Shown: positions 45,457 to 54,954, numbered from the stretch's first letter. The stretch is DNA of 64,000 bases from Altericroceibacterium xinjiangense (GCF_003958635.1 NZ_RSEK01000003.1:248001-312000); one strand, 5' to 3'. A program made the numbers and translations. The notes: a model not told the origin generated them from the sequence alone.

Positions 45457-45833
45457 GACTGCGCCTCCAGGATCAGGATGCGTCGCGCATCCTCCGTCAA
45501 AAGGGCCATGATCGGGCTCGCCATGTACCAGCCGTCGTGGATCTCTTCCTCGACGATGACAGCGATCTTGGAGCCTAGATCTTGCGGGTTGCGGCAAGGG
45601 GTGAGCAACAGGCGGTTGAGCGCCTCGGTGTGGATATCGCAGAGGCGGCTAGTCTCAGCTTCGTACGCCTCGTGCTGACCATCTTGGGGCTCACGCGCGC
45701 AGTGCAGATCCATCTCAGCCTTGGCGAGACGGAAGCTTGCGAGAAGACCGCTCCAGGTGCTATCAGGCTTCGCGTAGCGACCAACTACATCCGAAGCCCC
45801 TGCGCCGTTGGCGTGGGGGTTTTTCGTTTCCAT
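45453..45833 (-). CDS. Unknown helical protein of the element
   Basis: A 126-residue soluble protein, mainly helical (WSGLLASFRLAKAEMDLHC; HEAYEAETSRLCDIHTEALNRLLLTP; LGSKIAVIVEEEI). Both ends overlap neighbouring genes by one to four bases. Helices of this kind are common in small phage regulators, but nothing specific is visible. Confidence 0.55.
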   Translation of the reverse strand: METKNPHANGAGASDVVGRYAKPDSTWSGLLASFRLAKAEMDLHCAREPQDGQHEAYEAETSRLCDIHTEALNRLLLTPCRNPQDLGSKIAVIVEEEIHDGWYMASPIMALLTEDARRILILEAQS

Positions 45834-46021
45834 TATGCCCCCTCCCGCTCAGCGATCCGCGCCATGATCCAGGCGTCGATCTCGTGGTCCGGCCAGGCAT
45901 TGAGCCTGCCGGACAGCTTTACGGGCCGCGGGAACTGGTCCCGCTCGAGCAGTTCATAAATGCGGCTGCGGGAAAGCGCTGTGCGCTCTTTCACCGCGTC
46001 TAGTCTCAGGAGAGTAGTCAT
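45833..46021 (-). CDS. AlpA-type excisionase/regulator
   Basis: A 62-residue MerR-like winged-helix protein: LLRLDAVKERTALSRSRIYELLERDQFPRPVKLSGRLNAWPDHEIDAWI. This is the standard AlpA pattern, with a helix-turn-helix, FPRPVKL and a W-x-x-x-E/D-I-D-x-W end. In P4-like elements AlpA controls excision and integrase expression. It begins the leftward operon of the element. Confidence 0.9.
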   Translation of the reverse strand: MTTLLRLDAVKERTALSRSRIYELLERDQFPRPVKLSGRLNAWPDHEIDAWIMARIAEREGA

Positions 46022-46089
46022 CGCCGTTCCTCTTTTTTGAAGGTCCGGCCATGTTCATTAGCGGCATCTGGACGCCGCGCATCAAGTGT

Positions 46090-46566
46090 TCAGTCTTGGT
46101 TATTCGACGAATTTCGAGACGCTAGCCACCGCCGGCGGCTGGCTAACCAGGAAAAAATCTCTGCTCGGCTTAGGTCGAACAGTTCCACTGCCTCGAGTAC
46201 CGCCTGCTCTTGCTGTTTTCCGGCAGATATCTCGGACTCGACCCAGCCGGCCACTTTGCGGCCGTGCAGCGCGCGTTCGTGCGTGTTTATCGGCTTGCCC
46301 CGCCGCGCGCGCTTGAACTCCAGCTTGTAGACTGTCTCCCCTTCACCTCTGATTGCACCGGCGAGGCCGATAAGGACGAGGTGTAATCCGGAGAGAAAGT
46401 TGTCATCGGCGCGGCTCAGGCGATCATTCTCAGCGATCAACTTACCCAGTTCCTCCTCGGCTTCTTCGAGGTAGTCGAGCACGCACTCCAACGGCTCATC
46501 ACCTTGCAGCGCCCACCAGGCAAGCCACTCCGCGCCGACCGAAGGGTCTCGTTTCGTGTCAGCCAT
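46090..46566 (-). CDS. Unknown protein downstream of the integrase
   Basis: A 158-residue protein starting at ATG 46566, overlapping the integrase 3' end by eight bases. It is helical and acidic at first (CVLDYLEEAEEELGKLIAENDRLSRADDN), hydrophobic in the middle (FLSGLHLVLIGLAGAI), and basic at the end (SWLASRRRWLASR). No known domain. It may be cotranscribed with int. Confidence 0.55.
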   Translation of the reverse strand: MADTKRDPSVGAEWLAWWALQGDEPLECVLDYLEEAEEELGKLIAENDRLSRADDNFLSGLHLVLIGLAGAIRGEGETVYKLEFKRARRGKPINTHERALHGRKVAGWVESEISAGKQQEQAVLEAVELFDLSRAEIFSWLASRRRWLASRNSSNNQD

Positions 46567-47809
46567 GGATCGCCACCACATTGGTCGCGTTCACGCCCTT
46601 CACGATTCCCTCCAGGTGCCGCGCCCAAGCATCCAGCGCAGCCCGCTTTTCCACTTTCCAGTCGTGGCGTTGATAAACGCCCGCGATCCCTCCCCGCGCC
46701 CCGCTTACATGGTTCAGGACTGCTTCCGTCACCTCGAAGCGTACCCCAAGCCGCTGCAGTCCCGTGGCGACGGTCCGCCGGATATCGTGAAGGGTCCAGT
46801 GCTCTCCCCCTTCCCGCTCCAACTTGTAATCCATTGTTTCACGGAATCGCGCTTGCGCTTTGCTGAAGCCACTCGGACCGTTCTTAGGATTGCTCCGCGC
46901 CGGGAACAGCTTCTCGCTGCCTTCAACCTCTGGGATCTGCTTCAGGACCTGCAGCGCTGGCTCTGACAGCGGGACCAGGTGAGGAACACCGTTCTTCGCC
47001 CGCTCGGCTGGAATGATCCATTCCTTGGCCTTCAGGTCGAACTCCGCACGATCGGCGCTAAACACTTCATCGCGCCGGGCGCCGGTCAACATTAGCAGCT
47101 TGAGCCCCGGCCCCCATGGTGAGGGTTCATCGCTTGCCACCTGCCATAGCGCTGCCAGTTCGGCATCCGACAACACCCTATCCCGCGCCTTCGGCTTGCC
47201 CGGACGGCCGGCATCCCGGCACGGGTTTGCGTCCAGCCGATCCAGACGCGGCAGCGCCCATGTGTAGAAGGCGGACAGCTGGGCATGGACTGCGCGTGCC
47301 ATGGTCGGCGCGCTTTCCGCGATGCCGTCAATCAGTGCCGTAATTTCAGCCCGGGTCACGCTGTCGGCGAACCGATCCCCGATTTCGGGCAGGACATAGC
47401 CGTCGAGGATGCGCTTGATTTCCCCGTGCGAGCGCAGATGGGCCTTGCTGGTAAGGTACGCGGGAACGAGCGCTCTAATGGTGCCGGCGCTGCCCTCCGC
47501 GCGCCGCTGTGGCGTCGGCGGCGCCTTGCCCGCTTCAAGATCGCTGAGGAGTACCCTCGCCTTCCTGCGAGCCTCTGCGATCCCGAACCGCGGCCCATAT
47601 CGCCCAAGCGTGATGTTCTTGATCTTGCCGCCCACGCGCTTGCGCAGGATGAATGTTTTCGCCCCGGTCTTGCCGACCCTGACCCGCAAACCAGGAACAT
47701 CGCTGTCGCTGTGTTCGGTCTGTCCGATCTTGGGGGCCTTCAAAGCCTTCAGCTTGGTGTCGGTCAGCTTGCCGCCACCTTTGTTACCTACAGAAGTCAT
47801 CGGCCTCAT
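46559..47809 (-). CDS. int: Tyrosine-type site-specific integrase (P4-like)
   Basis: A 416-residue recombinase. The N-terminal arm-binding domain has LTDTKLKALKAPKIGQ and GLRVRVGKTGAKTFILR (DUF4102 type). The core-binding SAM-like domain spans about 110-190. The catalytic domain has R in LTGARRDEV, HDIRRT (H-x-x-R), LNHVSG and the nucleophile Tyr in GVYQRHDW. It lies 146 bases inside the right repeat, pointing inward, the usual arrangement for tRNA-integrating elements. Confidence 0.95.
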   Translation of the reverse strand: MRPMTSVGNKGGGKLTDTKLKALKAPKIGQTEHSDSDVPGLRVRVGKTGAKTFILRKRVGGKIKNITLGRYGPRFGIAEARRKARVLLSDLEAGKAPPTPQRRAEGSAGTIRALVPAYLTSKAHLRSHGEIKRILDGYVLPEIGDRFADSVTRAEITALIDGIAESAPTMARAVHAQLSAFYTWALPRLDRLDANPCRDAGRPGKPKARDRVLSDAELAALWQVASDEPSPWGPGLKLLMLTGARRDEVFSADRAEFDLKAKEWIIPAERAKNGVPHLVPLSEPALQVLKQIPEVEGSEKLFPARSNPKNGPSGFSKAQARFRETMDYKLEREGGEHWTLHDIRRTVATGLQRLGVRFEVTEAVLNHVSGARGGIAGVYQRHDWKVEKRAALDAWARHLEGIVKGVNATNVVAIHG

Positions 47810-48199
47810 CCTCTAAGCGGGTCCCAAGGACGATACCTAAGGTAACACATAGGGGCAAATACTTTCGGATCGCCCCGGACCCAACCGGACGAGAAACGTC
47901 GATATTCTGCGGGGTGTTGGATGCACCCGGATCGCTCTGGACCCCTATGTCGATAACTCTTAATCAGCGGGTCCTTGGTTCGAGCCCAAGTGCGTCCACC
48001 ACTTTCCTCAAAGACATGCAGGAAACCGACCGGTGTTGCGCCGACGGCTAAGGCCGACATCGGCCGTAGCCGAGGATCCGCTCGCGCAGCTCCAAACTCA
48101 CAATCTCGACTGTTGCTGCTTCGGGGCTTCGCCTGAGGATTTGCCCTCTGGCCCCTGCCTGCTAAGTCCCGACAAGAACATCGGAAGCAGGAGGATGTG
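47810..48199. other. Right end of the element and host junction, no gene
   Basis: Contains the int upstream region, the attR repeat (47956-48001) and about 200 bases of host DNA. In the host part an imperfect hairpin near 48045-48075 (GGCTA-A-GGCCGA / TCGGCC-G-TAGCC) may be the original terminator of tRNA-Lys, now separated by the insertion. No supported reading frame. Confidence 0.5.
47956..48001 (+). repeat. Right attachment repeat (attR), 46 bp
   Basis: A perfect copy of 37188-37233. Only the 3' part of the tRNA is present; no acceptor 5' strand or D-arm precedes it, so this is not a second tRNA gene. Confidence 0.95.
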
Positions 48200-48928
48200 G
48201 TGAGCGTTTTGCAAGGGCGGGTCGCTGTGGTGACCGGAGCGAGTTCAGGGATCGGGGAAGCGTGCGCGGTCTCTTTCGTCGAGAAAGGTGCGAAGGTTGT
48301 CCTTGCCGCCCGCCGGGCTGAACGGCTCGATGCGCTGGTGAAGCGGCTGGAGGGCATGGGCGGCCAAGCGCTGGCTGTTGCCACCGACGTCACCGACGAA
48401 GTCGCGGTGGACAACCTTTTCCAGCAAGCGGTGGATCGCTTCGGCACGGTCGACGTGCTGATCAACAACGCCGGAATCGCGGACAGCACCCCTGTCGATG
48501 AAATGGCGCTGGAACTCTGGCACCGGGTGCTCGAGACGAACCTCACCTCCGCCTTTCTGTGCTCACGCGCGGCCGTGCGGGTGATGAAGGGCAAGGGGCG
48601 CGGCCGGATCATCAACATCGGCTCGATCTCCGCCCGGGTGCCGCGCGCCAACAGCCCGGCCTATGCAGCCAGCAAGTGGGGGCTCGACGGGCTCACCCGC
48701 GCCCTCGCCATCGACGGGCGGGAAGACAATATCGCGGTGTCCATCTTCCATCCCGGTATCGTGGCGACCGAGATCGCACCGGGGGCGGTCAAGTTGCCGG
48801 ACGATCTTGCCGCCGATCCAAAGGATATCGCGGACGTGATAATCCATATGGCCGACATTCCGGACCACCTGAACTTCTACGAAGGGATCGTGGTGCAGAA
48901 CAAGATCCCGTTCCTCGGGCGCGGGTAG
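48200..48928 (+). CDS. SDR family NAD(P)-dependent oxidoreductase
   Basis: A 242-residue short-chain dehydrogenase. The cofactor loop TGASSGIG is at 12-19, NNAG at 89-92, and the catalytic tetrad is N114, S142, Y155, K159 (YAASK). Ala-Arg-Arg after the second strand (VLAARRAERL) suggests NADPH preference. GTG 48200 lies five bases after AGGAGG and is preferred over GTG 48197. The substrate is unknown. It is followed at eight bases by the hydroxy-acid oxidase gene. Confidence 0.92.
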   Translation: MSVLQGRVAVVTGASSGIGEACAVSFVEKGAKVVLAARRAERLDALVKRLEGMGGQALAVATDVTDEVAVDNLFQQAVDRFGTVDVLINNAGIADSTPVDEMALELWHRVLETNLTSAFLCSRAAVRVMKGKGRGRIINIGSISARVPRANSPAYAASKWGLDGLTRALAIDGREDNIAVSIFHPGIVATEIAPGAVKLPDDLAADPKDIADVIIHMADIPDHLNFYEGIVVQNKIPFLGRG

Positions 48929-48936
48929 GCTTTGGC

Positions 48937-50085
48937 GTGGCCGGGGATTTCGGCTGCTACAACCTCGCCGATCTGCGGGAGCGTGCCCGGCGCAGGCTGC
49001 CGCACGGGATCTGGGAATACCTCGAGCGCGGTGTAGAAGACGAACGCGGCATGGCTGCCAACCGTGCCGCGTTCGATCACATAAGATTCCGGCCGCGCGT
49101 CTTGCGCGGGGTGCAGTCGATTGATCCTGGTACCAGCCTGTTCGGTCGGCAGACCCCGCTCCCGCTTGCAATTGCGCCAACGGGTGCGGCGGGGCTGCTG
49201 TGGTACCAGGGCGACCTGGCCCTGGCGCGGGCCGCAGCGAAGGCGGACGTTCCCTTCACCATCTCAAGCGCCAGCACCATGGACCTTGAGGAAATCGCCA
49301 CGTCCGGTGCCCGGCTGTGGTTCCAGCTCTACTTCTGGGAAAACCGCGCGCTGTCGATGACCGTGGTCGAACGCGCATGGCAGCTGGGCTGCGAGGCGTT
49401 GCTGGTCACGTTGGATCTCCCGGTGCCGCCTAACCGCGAATACATCCAGCGCAACGGCTTCGGCACGCCGTTCAAGCTCAACCGCCGCAACACTGCCGCT
49501 GTCCTGCGCCGCCCTCGCTGGCTGGCAGGCGTAATGGGCCGCTATGCACTGACGGGCGGGATCCCGAGCCAGGCCAATCTGCCCAGGCACCTCCGGACCA
49601 AGGTCACCAAGGGAGCGCCACCGGGAGCGTTGTTCAAGCAGGATGATCTGGATTGGGACGGCGTTGCCCAGCTTCGGGACAGTTGGCCGGGCATGCTGGT
49701 CTTGAAGGGCATCCTGCGAGCCGATGACGCCGAGCGCGCCCTAGCCCTCGGCATCGACGGTGTGGTGGTCTCGAATCACGGAGGACGCGCCCTCGACGGA
49801 TCAATTGCGTCGATCGAAGCTTTGCCCGCGATTTCATCGGCTGTCGGCGACCGCATGACGGTGCTGCTCGACAGTGGCATCCGCCGGGGCAGCGACATTA
49901 TCAAGGCAGTCGCGCTTGGCGCTGACGCCGTTCTTGTCGGCCGCGCCCCGCTTTACGGTTTGGCGGGCGGCGGAGAAGCCGGAGTTTCGAGGGCAATTGA
50001 TATCCTGCGCACCGAGACGGTGCGAACCATGGCAATGCTCGGCGCTCGGAACATCGGGGAAGTCAGTCCCGAAATTCTGGGCTGA
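48937..50085 (+). CDS. FMN-dependent alpha-hydroxy-acid oxidase/dehydrogenase
   Basis: A 382-residue TIM-barrel flavoprotein of the lactate/glycolate/mandelate family. It has the family opening YNLADLRERARRRLPHGIWEYLERGVEDE, LPLAIAPTGAAGL, the FMN contact WFQLYF, and the catalytic SNHGGRALDGS with its base His and substrate Arg. GADAVLVGRAPLYGLA is the phosphate site. Start GTG 48937. It might oxidise L-lactate or a related acid; no membrane-binding insert is obvious. Probably cotranscribed with the SDR. Confidence 0.9.
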   Translation: MAGDFGCYNLADLRERARRRLPHGIWEYLERGVEDERGMAANRAAFDHIRFRPRVLRGVQSIDPGTSLFGRQTPLPLAIAPTGAAGLLWYQGDLALARAAAKADVPFTISSASTMDLEEIATSGARLWFQLYFWENRALSMTVVERAWQLGCEALLVTLDLPVPPNREYIQRNGFGTPFKLNRRNTAAVLRRPRWLAGVMGRYALTGGIPSQANLPRHLRTKVTKGAPPGALFKQDDLDWDGVAQLRDSWPGMLVLKGILRADDAERALALGIDGVVVSNHGGRALDGSIASIEALPAISSAVGDRMTVLLDSGIRRGSDIIKAVALGADAVLVGRAPLYGLAGGGEAGVSRAIDILRTETVRTMAMLGARNIGEVSPEILG

Positions 50086-50127
50086 ATCCTTCGGGGGAGG
50101 CACTAGTCCGCTTCACGGCAAAAGAAA

Positions 50128-50155
50128 AGGCGGCGATGCTTGCGCACCGCCGCCT
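50128..50155 (-). terminator. Terminator of the small membrane-protein gene
   Basis: The stem AGGCGGCG / CGCCGCCT is followed on the minus strand by a T-rich run (CTTTTCTTTT). It lies just past the stop at 50181 and also before the end of the convergent oxidase gene. Confidence 0.75.
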
Positions 50156-50180
50156 CCTCCTATTCCCTTTCGGCAGCCGA

Positions 50181-50432
50181 TTACGGGCTGACGGGGCTGT
50201 CGTCGTCGTCGGTCACGGCAACCGCTACCACGGAGGCAGCGATGGCGACCAGCAGCAGCCAGCCATAGCTGGCGCCGGCGCCGAACATTCCGCCAGCCAT
50301 GTTTTCAACATTGGCAGCCGACGAATCGCTACGAGCGGCCTGGACCTGAGTCGGAGCAACAGCTGCCTGGGCAGCAGTCGAACCCAGAACGGTGCCCGCA
50401 GCTGCGAGACCCAGAAGTGCTTTCTTAAACAT
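50181..50432 (-). CDS. Small exported/membrane protein, unknown
   Basis: An 83-residue protein with a signal peptide (MFKKALLGLAAAGTVLGSTAAQA), a Ser/Asn/Gln-rich middle, one C-terminal membrane helix (WLLLVAIAASVVAVAVT) and an acidic DDDDS end. A GGAAGGG site is nine bases upstream. A terminator follows. Short proteins of this form are common in Sphingomonadales; the function is unknown. Confidence 0.7.
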   Translation of the reverse strand: MFKKALLGLAAAGTVLGSTAAQAAVAPTQVQAARSDSSAANVENMAGGMFGAGASYGWLLLVAIAASVVAVAVTDDDDSPVSP

Positions 50433-50679
50433 AATTTGCAACCCTTCCGTACTTTCACCCGTGACGTATCACGAGCCTCCCATGCGTCAACCCTGAACGT
50501 CGACTTCTGGACGGCGCCCAATTACAGCGACGTACAAAGCTTGGCAATCGCGCAACGCCGTCGAAGGCGCCCGGACGGATCGGCATAGTTCAATCTGTGT
50601 AAGACGGGCAGTGAAGTGACCAAATCGGAGATGATCAAGGGATTGATTTGCTTCAAGATTGGTCGCAACCTTATTCACC

Positions 50680-51648
50680 ATGGAACTAAGTGTGGCATTT
50701 TTAGCACTCTCGTCGCTTGTCTTTTTGGCACCCGCCGTCGCTCAGGAAATGGACGCGGTAACGGTGCTTCGCGTGCAGGATCAGCGGCTCGCAGCGATCG
50801 CTCAGCCGTTGTTGAGGGCAAACGATCGGTTGTGCCGCGAGCACATGCCCCTCACCGGGATTATTCTCCACAGTTCCGATCAGTATGCAGACGGTGCCGG
50901 AGACGCTTTCCCGGAAGGAGCGCCGGTGGCCATCTCTGCGATAGTGCCCCAGAGCCCGGCGGCTGAAGCGGGGCTTCTCCCGGATGACGGGGTGATCGCC
51001 ATCAACGGGGCCTCCATCGAAGCCCCTGCGGCTGGAGAGCCGCACCTCAGGGACCGGGCTTTCGCGATGTTGGCTGCCACCCCAGCGGGAGCCCTCACTA
51101 GGATAGCGGTGAAGCGCCTTGGCGAATCCGCGGTGCACCAGATCGATGCGCCGAAAGGATGCCGCAGTCTGGTCGAAGTTCTGGCCGACGATCAGCCCAA
51201 GGCGCGCTCCGACGGACGCGTGGTGCAGGTAAGCTACGGATTTCTGGCGGCGGAAAGCGACCATTCGGTCGCCGTAGCTTTGGCGCATGAACTGGCCCAT
51301 TCAATCCTGGAGCACCGCCGGCGCCTGTCGCAGGCGAATGTGGAAAAAGGCTTTTTTGGGGAGTTCGGAAAGAATCGGCAGCTCAACCGGCAGGCCGAAG
51401 TCGAAGCTGACCGGCTGAGCATCCATTTGCTGGCGAACGCCGGGTACGATCCAGCCATTGCCCCCGCGTTCTGGCGCTCGGAGCTCGGACGCAGGATGGG
51501 TGGAGGGTTGTTGCGGAGCGGCGCCTACCCTTCCCCGGAGCACCGGGCAAAGCAGCTGGAGGAGGAAATTCGGCTCTACCTACCTTCAGGTAGAGGCCTG
51601 AGCTATCCGGAGCATCTGCTGCGGATGCGTGAGCGGGCCATGCGCTAG
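50680..51648 (+). CDS. PDZ-containing M48-type metalloprotease, exported
   Basis: A 322-residue protein with a signal peptide (1-22). A PDZ domain spans about 75-160 (AISAIVPQSPAAEAGLLPDDGVIAINGASI). A zinc protease domain has HELAH (203-207) and the third ligand in VEADRLS (E242). The order PDZ then M48 is unusual compared with typical M48 proteins (protease then TPR). The location would be periplasmic. ATG 50680 begins a clean signal peptide, so the frame from 50659 is too long. Confidence 0.85.
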   Translation: MELSVAFLALSSLVFLAPAVAQEMDAVTVLRVQDQRLAAIAQPLLRANDRLCREHMPLTGIILHSSDQYADGAGDAFPEGAPVAISAIVPQSPAAEAGLLPDDGVIAINGASIEAPAAGEPHLRDRAFAMLAATPAGALTRIAVKRLGESAVHQIDAPKGCRSLVEVLADDQPKARSDGRVVQVSYGFLAAESDHSVAVALAHELAHSILEHRRRLSQANVEKGFFGEFGKNRQLNRQAEVEADRLSIHLLANAGYDPAIAPAFWRSELGRRMGGGLLRSGAYPSPEHRAKQLEEEIRLYLPSGRGLSYPEHLLRMRERAMR

Positions 51649-51665
51649 ACTTGCTGCTGCGACCG

Positions 51666-52187
51666 TCAGCCGGGTTGGCGCACGGTCGCGTCGCCGATAT
51701 CGACGTAGTGCCGGTCATAATAGACCAGCGGCATCGCATCGTCCCGATGGCGTGCTGCGATCAGTTCCCCGATGAAGATCGTGTGGGTGCCAAATTCATG
51801 ACAATGGGCGGTTCGGCAGATCAGGCTGGATTGCGCGGTGGCGAGCACGGGAACGCCGTGCATCTCTTCCCACGCGCCAACCGCGAACCGCTCATCCCCG
51901 GATCCGCCGCGCACGAAGTTATCCGCCACGTCACGGTTCGCAAGGCCCAGCACGTTGACGCAAAAGGTGGAAGCGCACGCAAGCGGTTCGTGCAGAGAAG
52001 CGCGGCGATTTACGCACACCAGCAGCGAAGGCGGCTCGAAGCTCAGGGAACTTACCGCAGTAGCGATGATCCCGTAACGGTCCGTTCCGTCGCCGGTGGT
52101 GACCGCATAAACGGTCGCCGCGACGTGGCGCATGGCATCGCGGAATGTCTCCAGCAGAGACTCGGTTGATTGCGTCTGTTCGCTCAC
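51666..52187 (-). CDS. Flavin reductase domain protein (FMN/FAD)
   Basis: A 173-residue split-barrel flavin reductase with FRDAMRHVAATVYAVTT, GIIATAVSSLSFEPPSLLVCVNRRASLHEPLACASTFCVNVL and a late YYDRHYVDIG. It would supply reduced flavin to a two-component monooxygenase or similar. GTG 52187 is chosen because GAGG lies five bases before it. ATG 52238 would add 17 residues without a ribosome site. It is divergent from ribB, which fits a flavin-related neighbourhood. Confidence 0.85.
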   Translation of the reverse strand: MSEQTQSTESLLETFRDAMRHVAATVYAVTTGDGTDRYGIIATAVSSLSFEPPSLLVCVNRRASLHEPLACASTFCVNVLGLANRDVADNFVRGGSGDERFAVGAWEEMHGVPVLATAQSSLICRTAHCHEFGTHTIFIGELIAARHRDDAMPLVYYDRHYVDIGDATVRQPG

Positions 52188-52292
52188 CGCACCCTCATGC
52201 TTCGGGGTCAGACGGGCTTCAAGCGGTTTATACGCCATCGCACTGTGAACTCGTAGCTTCCGATGCACAGTGTGATGTGATACCAAGTGCTC

Positions 52293-53588
52293 ATGGACAA
52301 CACTATCGCTCGCGTTCGCGCGATTATCTCAGATGGCACGATGAGCCGGGCCGGTCTCGCCCGGGCTGCCGGACTTCATGCCAACACGCTGCGGGAATGC
52401 ACGGAGCCGAGCTGGAATCCAACCGCCGAGACGCTCACCAAGCTTGAGCGGTTCCTGAGCGAGAACGACGAGACTCCGGTGCTTGTCCCGATCGAGCAGA
52501 TCATTGACGAAGCGCGCAACGGCCGCATGTTCATCCTGGTCGATGACGAGGATCGGGAGAACGAAGGCGACCTCGTGATTCCCGCGCAGATGGCGACTCC
52601 CGACGCAATCAACTTCATGGCGACCCACGGACGCGGCCTGATCTGCCTGGCGCTGACCGCCGCACGGATCGAGCAGCTCGGCCTCGAGATGATGAGCCGG
52701 GACAACCGCACTCGCTATGAGACCGCGTTTACCAGTTCGATCGAGGCGCGGGTCGGAGTCACCACGGGGATCAGCGCCGCCGACAGGGCTCGCACGATCT
52801 CGGTTGCCACGGACGCGTCCAAGGGTGCGGATGACATCGTCACCCCCGGCCATGTCTTTCCGCTCGTCGCGCGCGAAGGCGGCGTGCTGGTGCGCGCAGG
52901 CCACACGGAAGCTTCCGTGGACATCTCCCGGCTCGCCGGGCTCAATCCTTCGGGCGTGATCTGCGAAATCCTGAACGAGGATGGGACGATGGCCCGGTTT
53001 GACGATCTCGTCCGGTTCGGTCGCCGTCACGGGCTGAAGATGGGCACGATCCGTGACCTGATCGCTTATCGTCGCAAGCACGATCATCTGGTCGAAAAGA
53101 CCTCCGAAACCCGTTTTCGCAGCCGCTGGGGTGGGGAATGGGCGGCCTACGGGTTCTACAACAAGGCCACGAAGACGGAGACCCTGGCGCTGGTGAAAGG
53201 GCGTATCGACCCCGACCGCCCTACCCTTGTCCGGATGCACGCCATGTCCCTGTTCGACGATATTTTCGCCGAGGAAAGCGGGCGCAGCGGCCTGCTGGAA
53301 GGTGCGATGCGGATCATCGGGGATGAAGGCGCCGGCGTCGTGGTCCTGATCAGCCGGCCGACACCCGACTATATCTCCCGTGCCATCCGACAACGCGACA
53401 AGACCCGGGAAGCTGAGCCCACTCCACCCGAACAGCGGGATTACGGCGTGGGGGCACAGATCCTTGCGGAACTGGGTGTGCACGACATGATCCTGTTGAC
53501 CAACACCCGCCACTCGCTCGTCGGGTTGGAAGGGTATGACCTGTCTATCGTCGGTGAGCGGCCGATCGTGAGCGAGGAAGAACTGTAA
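52293..53588 (+). CDS. ribB: 3,4-dihydroxy-2-butanone-4-phosphate synthase with N-terminal HTH and degenerate cyclohydrolase II domain
   Basis: A 431-residue protein. Residues 1-56 form an XRE-like helix-turn-helix ([20 protein letters not shown]...TLTKLERFL). Residues 62-265 are DHBP synthase with [23 protein letters not shown] and [17 protein letters not shown]. Residues 275-431 resemble GTP cyclohydrolase II but lack the three zinc cysteines and CDC motif (the region reads [21 protein letters not shown]), so this half is probably inactive. It makes the four-carbon unit of riboflavin, and ribH follows directly. Confidence 0.93.
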   Translation: MDNTIARVRAIISDGTMSRAGLARAAGLHANTLRECTEPSWNPTAETLTKLERFLSENDETPVLVPIEQIIDEARNGRMFILVDDEDRENEGDLVIPAQMATPDAINFMATHGRGLICLALTAARIEQLGLEMMSRDNRTRYETAFTSSIEARVGVTTGISAADRARTISVATDASKGADDIVTPGHVFPLVAREGGVLVRAGHTEASVDISRLAGLNPSGVICEILNEDGTMARFDDLVRFGRRHGLKMGTIRDLIAYRRKHDHLVEKTSETRFRSRWGGEWAAYGFYNKATKTETLALVKGRIDPDRPTLVRMHAMSLFDDIFAEESGRSGLLEGAMRIIGDEGAGVVVLISRPTPDYISRAIRQRDKTREAEPTPPEQRDYGVGAQILAELGVHDMILLTNTRHSLVGLEGYDLSIVGERPIVSEEEL

Positions 53589-54007
53589 TGGCCCGATTTC
53601 TTATCGTGGAGGCCCGCTTCTACGACCATCTCAACGACATGTTGATCGCCGGGGCACGGAAGGCGCTGAAGGATGCCGGGCACAAGGTGGAAGTGCTCAC
53701 CGTCCCCGGCGCGCTGGAGGTGCCGGGTGCCATCGCCACCGCCTCCGAGAGCGGCAAGTACGACGGCTTCGTTGCGCTTGGCGTGGTAATCCGCGGAGAG
53801 ACCTATCACTTCGAAATCGTGGCCGGGGAAAGTGCGCGCGGCATCATGGCGCTGACGATGGACGGCATCGCGGTAGGCAACGGCATTCTCACCACCGAAA
53901 ATGAGCAGCAGGCGATCGTGCGGGCCGATCCCGCCCAGGCCAACAAGGGAGCCGGCGCGGCCGAAGCGGCCATGGCGCTGCTGGCAATTCAGGAGAAGTT
54001 CCGGTGA
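53588..54007 (+). CDS. ribH: 6,7-dimethyl-8-ribityllumazine synthase
   Basis: A 139-residue lumazine synthase. It has [28 protein letters not shown] (phosphate site), [16 protein letters not shown] with the catalytic His in the HFE segment, and [18 protein letters not shown] shares a base with the ribB stop (TAATG), so the two are coupled. It condenses the ribB product with the pyrimidine intermediate. Confidence 0.95.
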   Translation: MARFLIVEARFYDHLNDMLIAGARKALKDAGHKVEVLTVPGALEVPGAIATASESGKYDGFVALGVVIRGETYHFEIVAGESARGIMALTMDGIAVGNGILTTENEQQAIVRADPAQANKGAGAAEAAMALLAIQEKFR

Positions 54008-54930
54008 CGCGCCATCATGCCTTGGCGGGGATCCCGCTGGTGCTGGGCGGAAACGTGTTCGGCTGGACGGCCGACCAGGACACCAGCTTTGCGATCCTCG
54101 ATGCGTTCTACGAAAACGGCGGGCGCATGGTGGACACGGCGCAAGGATACTCTTCCTGGGTGCCCGGTCACGCCGGTGGAGAAAGCGAAACGGTAATCGG
54201 CAAGTGGATGGCGTCGCGCGGCGTGCGCGGCGACATGCGGGTTGCCACGAAGACCAACATGGAAGGGAGCCCCGGCGGCCTTTCACCCGAGCGGGTAGCG
54301 AAGGAACTCGAAAAGTCCCTTGATCGCCTGCAGACCGACTACGTCGATCTCTATTATGCCCACCGGGACGAGCAGCTGACCCCCCAGAGCGAAGTCGCCG
54401 ATGGATTCGACGCGCTGGTCCGGTCGGGCAAGGTTCGTGAGATCGGCGCTTCGAACTACGATGCCGGTCGACTCAGCGCGATCCTCGATATCGCGGATGA
54501 GCGCGGTCTTACCCCATTCACGGTGCTGCAGAACGAATACAATCTTGTCGGCCGCGATCAGTACGGGGCGGAACTGCAGAAACTGTGCGCCGACCGCGGC
54601 GTGGCGATGCTGCCCTTCTTCGGACTGGCTGCCGGGTATCTGACCGGCAAGTACCGTACGGAAGCGGACTTCGCACAGTCGCAGCGCGGTGAAGGCGTGC
54701 GCCGCTATGCCGAAAAGGGGATCAGGGTCCTGCCGGCGCTGGATGCCGTTGCCGAAGAAACAGGTGCAACCCTTCCGGCCATCGCCTTGGCCTGGCTGCG
54801 GTACCAGCCAGCCATCCCTGCCCCGATCGCGAGTGCCCGAACGGTGCGTCAGCTCGATCCGCTGCCGGAATCGACCGCTCTGCAGCTGTCAGAGCATCAG
54901 CTTCAACTTCTGACACAAGCTGGAACCTAA
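54004..54930 (+). CDS. Aldo/keto reductase
   Basis: A 308-residue TIM-barrel NADPH oxidoreductase. Catalytic residues at textbook spacing are D44, Y49 and K83, with His in DLYYAHRDE. The pattern [10 protein letters not shown] and the final SARTVRQLD cofactor loop are of the AKR type. It starts as GTGA overlap with ribH, so it is cotranscribed with the riboflavin genes. Its substrate is unknown, and a link to flavin synthesis would be novel. Confidence 0.92.
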   Translation: MTRHHALAGIPLVLGGNVFGWTADQDTSFAILDAFYENGGRMVDTAQGYSSWVPGHAGGESETVIGKWMASRGVRGDMRVATKTNMEGSPGGLSPERVAKELEKSLDRLQTDYVDLYYAHRDEQLTPQSEVADGFDALVRSGKVREIGASNYDAGRLSAILDIADERGLTPFTVLQNEYNLVGRDQYGAELQKLCADRGVAMLPFFGLAAGYLTGKYRTEADFAQSQRGEGVRRYAEKGIRVLPALDAVAEETGATLPAIALAWLRYQPAIPAPIASARTVRQLDPLPESTALQLSEHQLQLLTQAGT

Positions 54931-54954
54931 AGCCCGTTCGATGCTTGTCGGCGG

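Noticed and set aside
47956-48001. Possible second tRNA-Lys
   Set aside because: Only the 3' 46 bases are present. There is no D-arm or 5' acceptor strand, so it is the attR repeat.
47806-48651. 281-codon minus-strand frame across attR into the SDR gene
   Set aside because: It reads antisense through a clear SDR gene and through tRNA sequence; not a protein.
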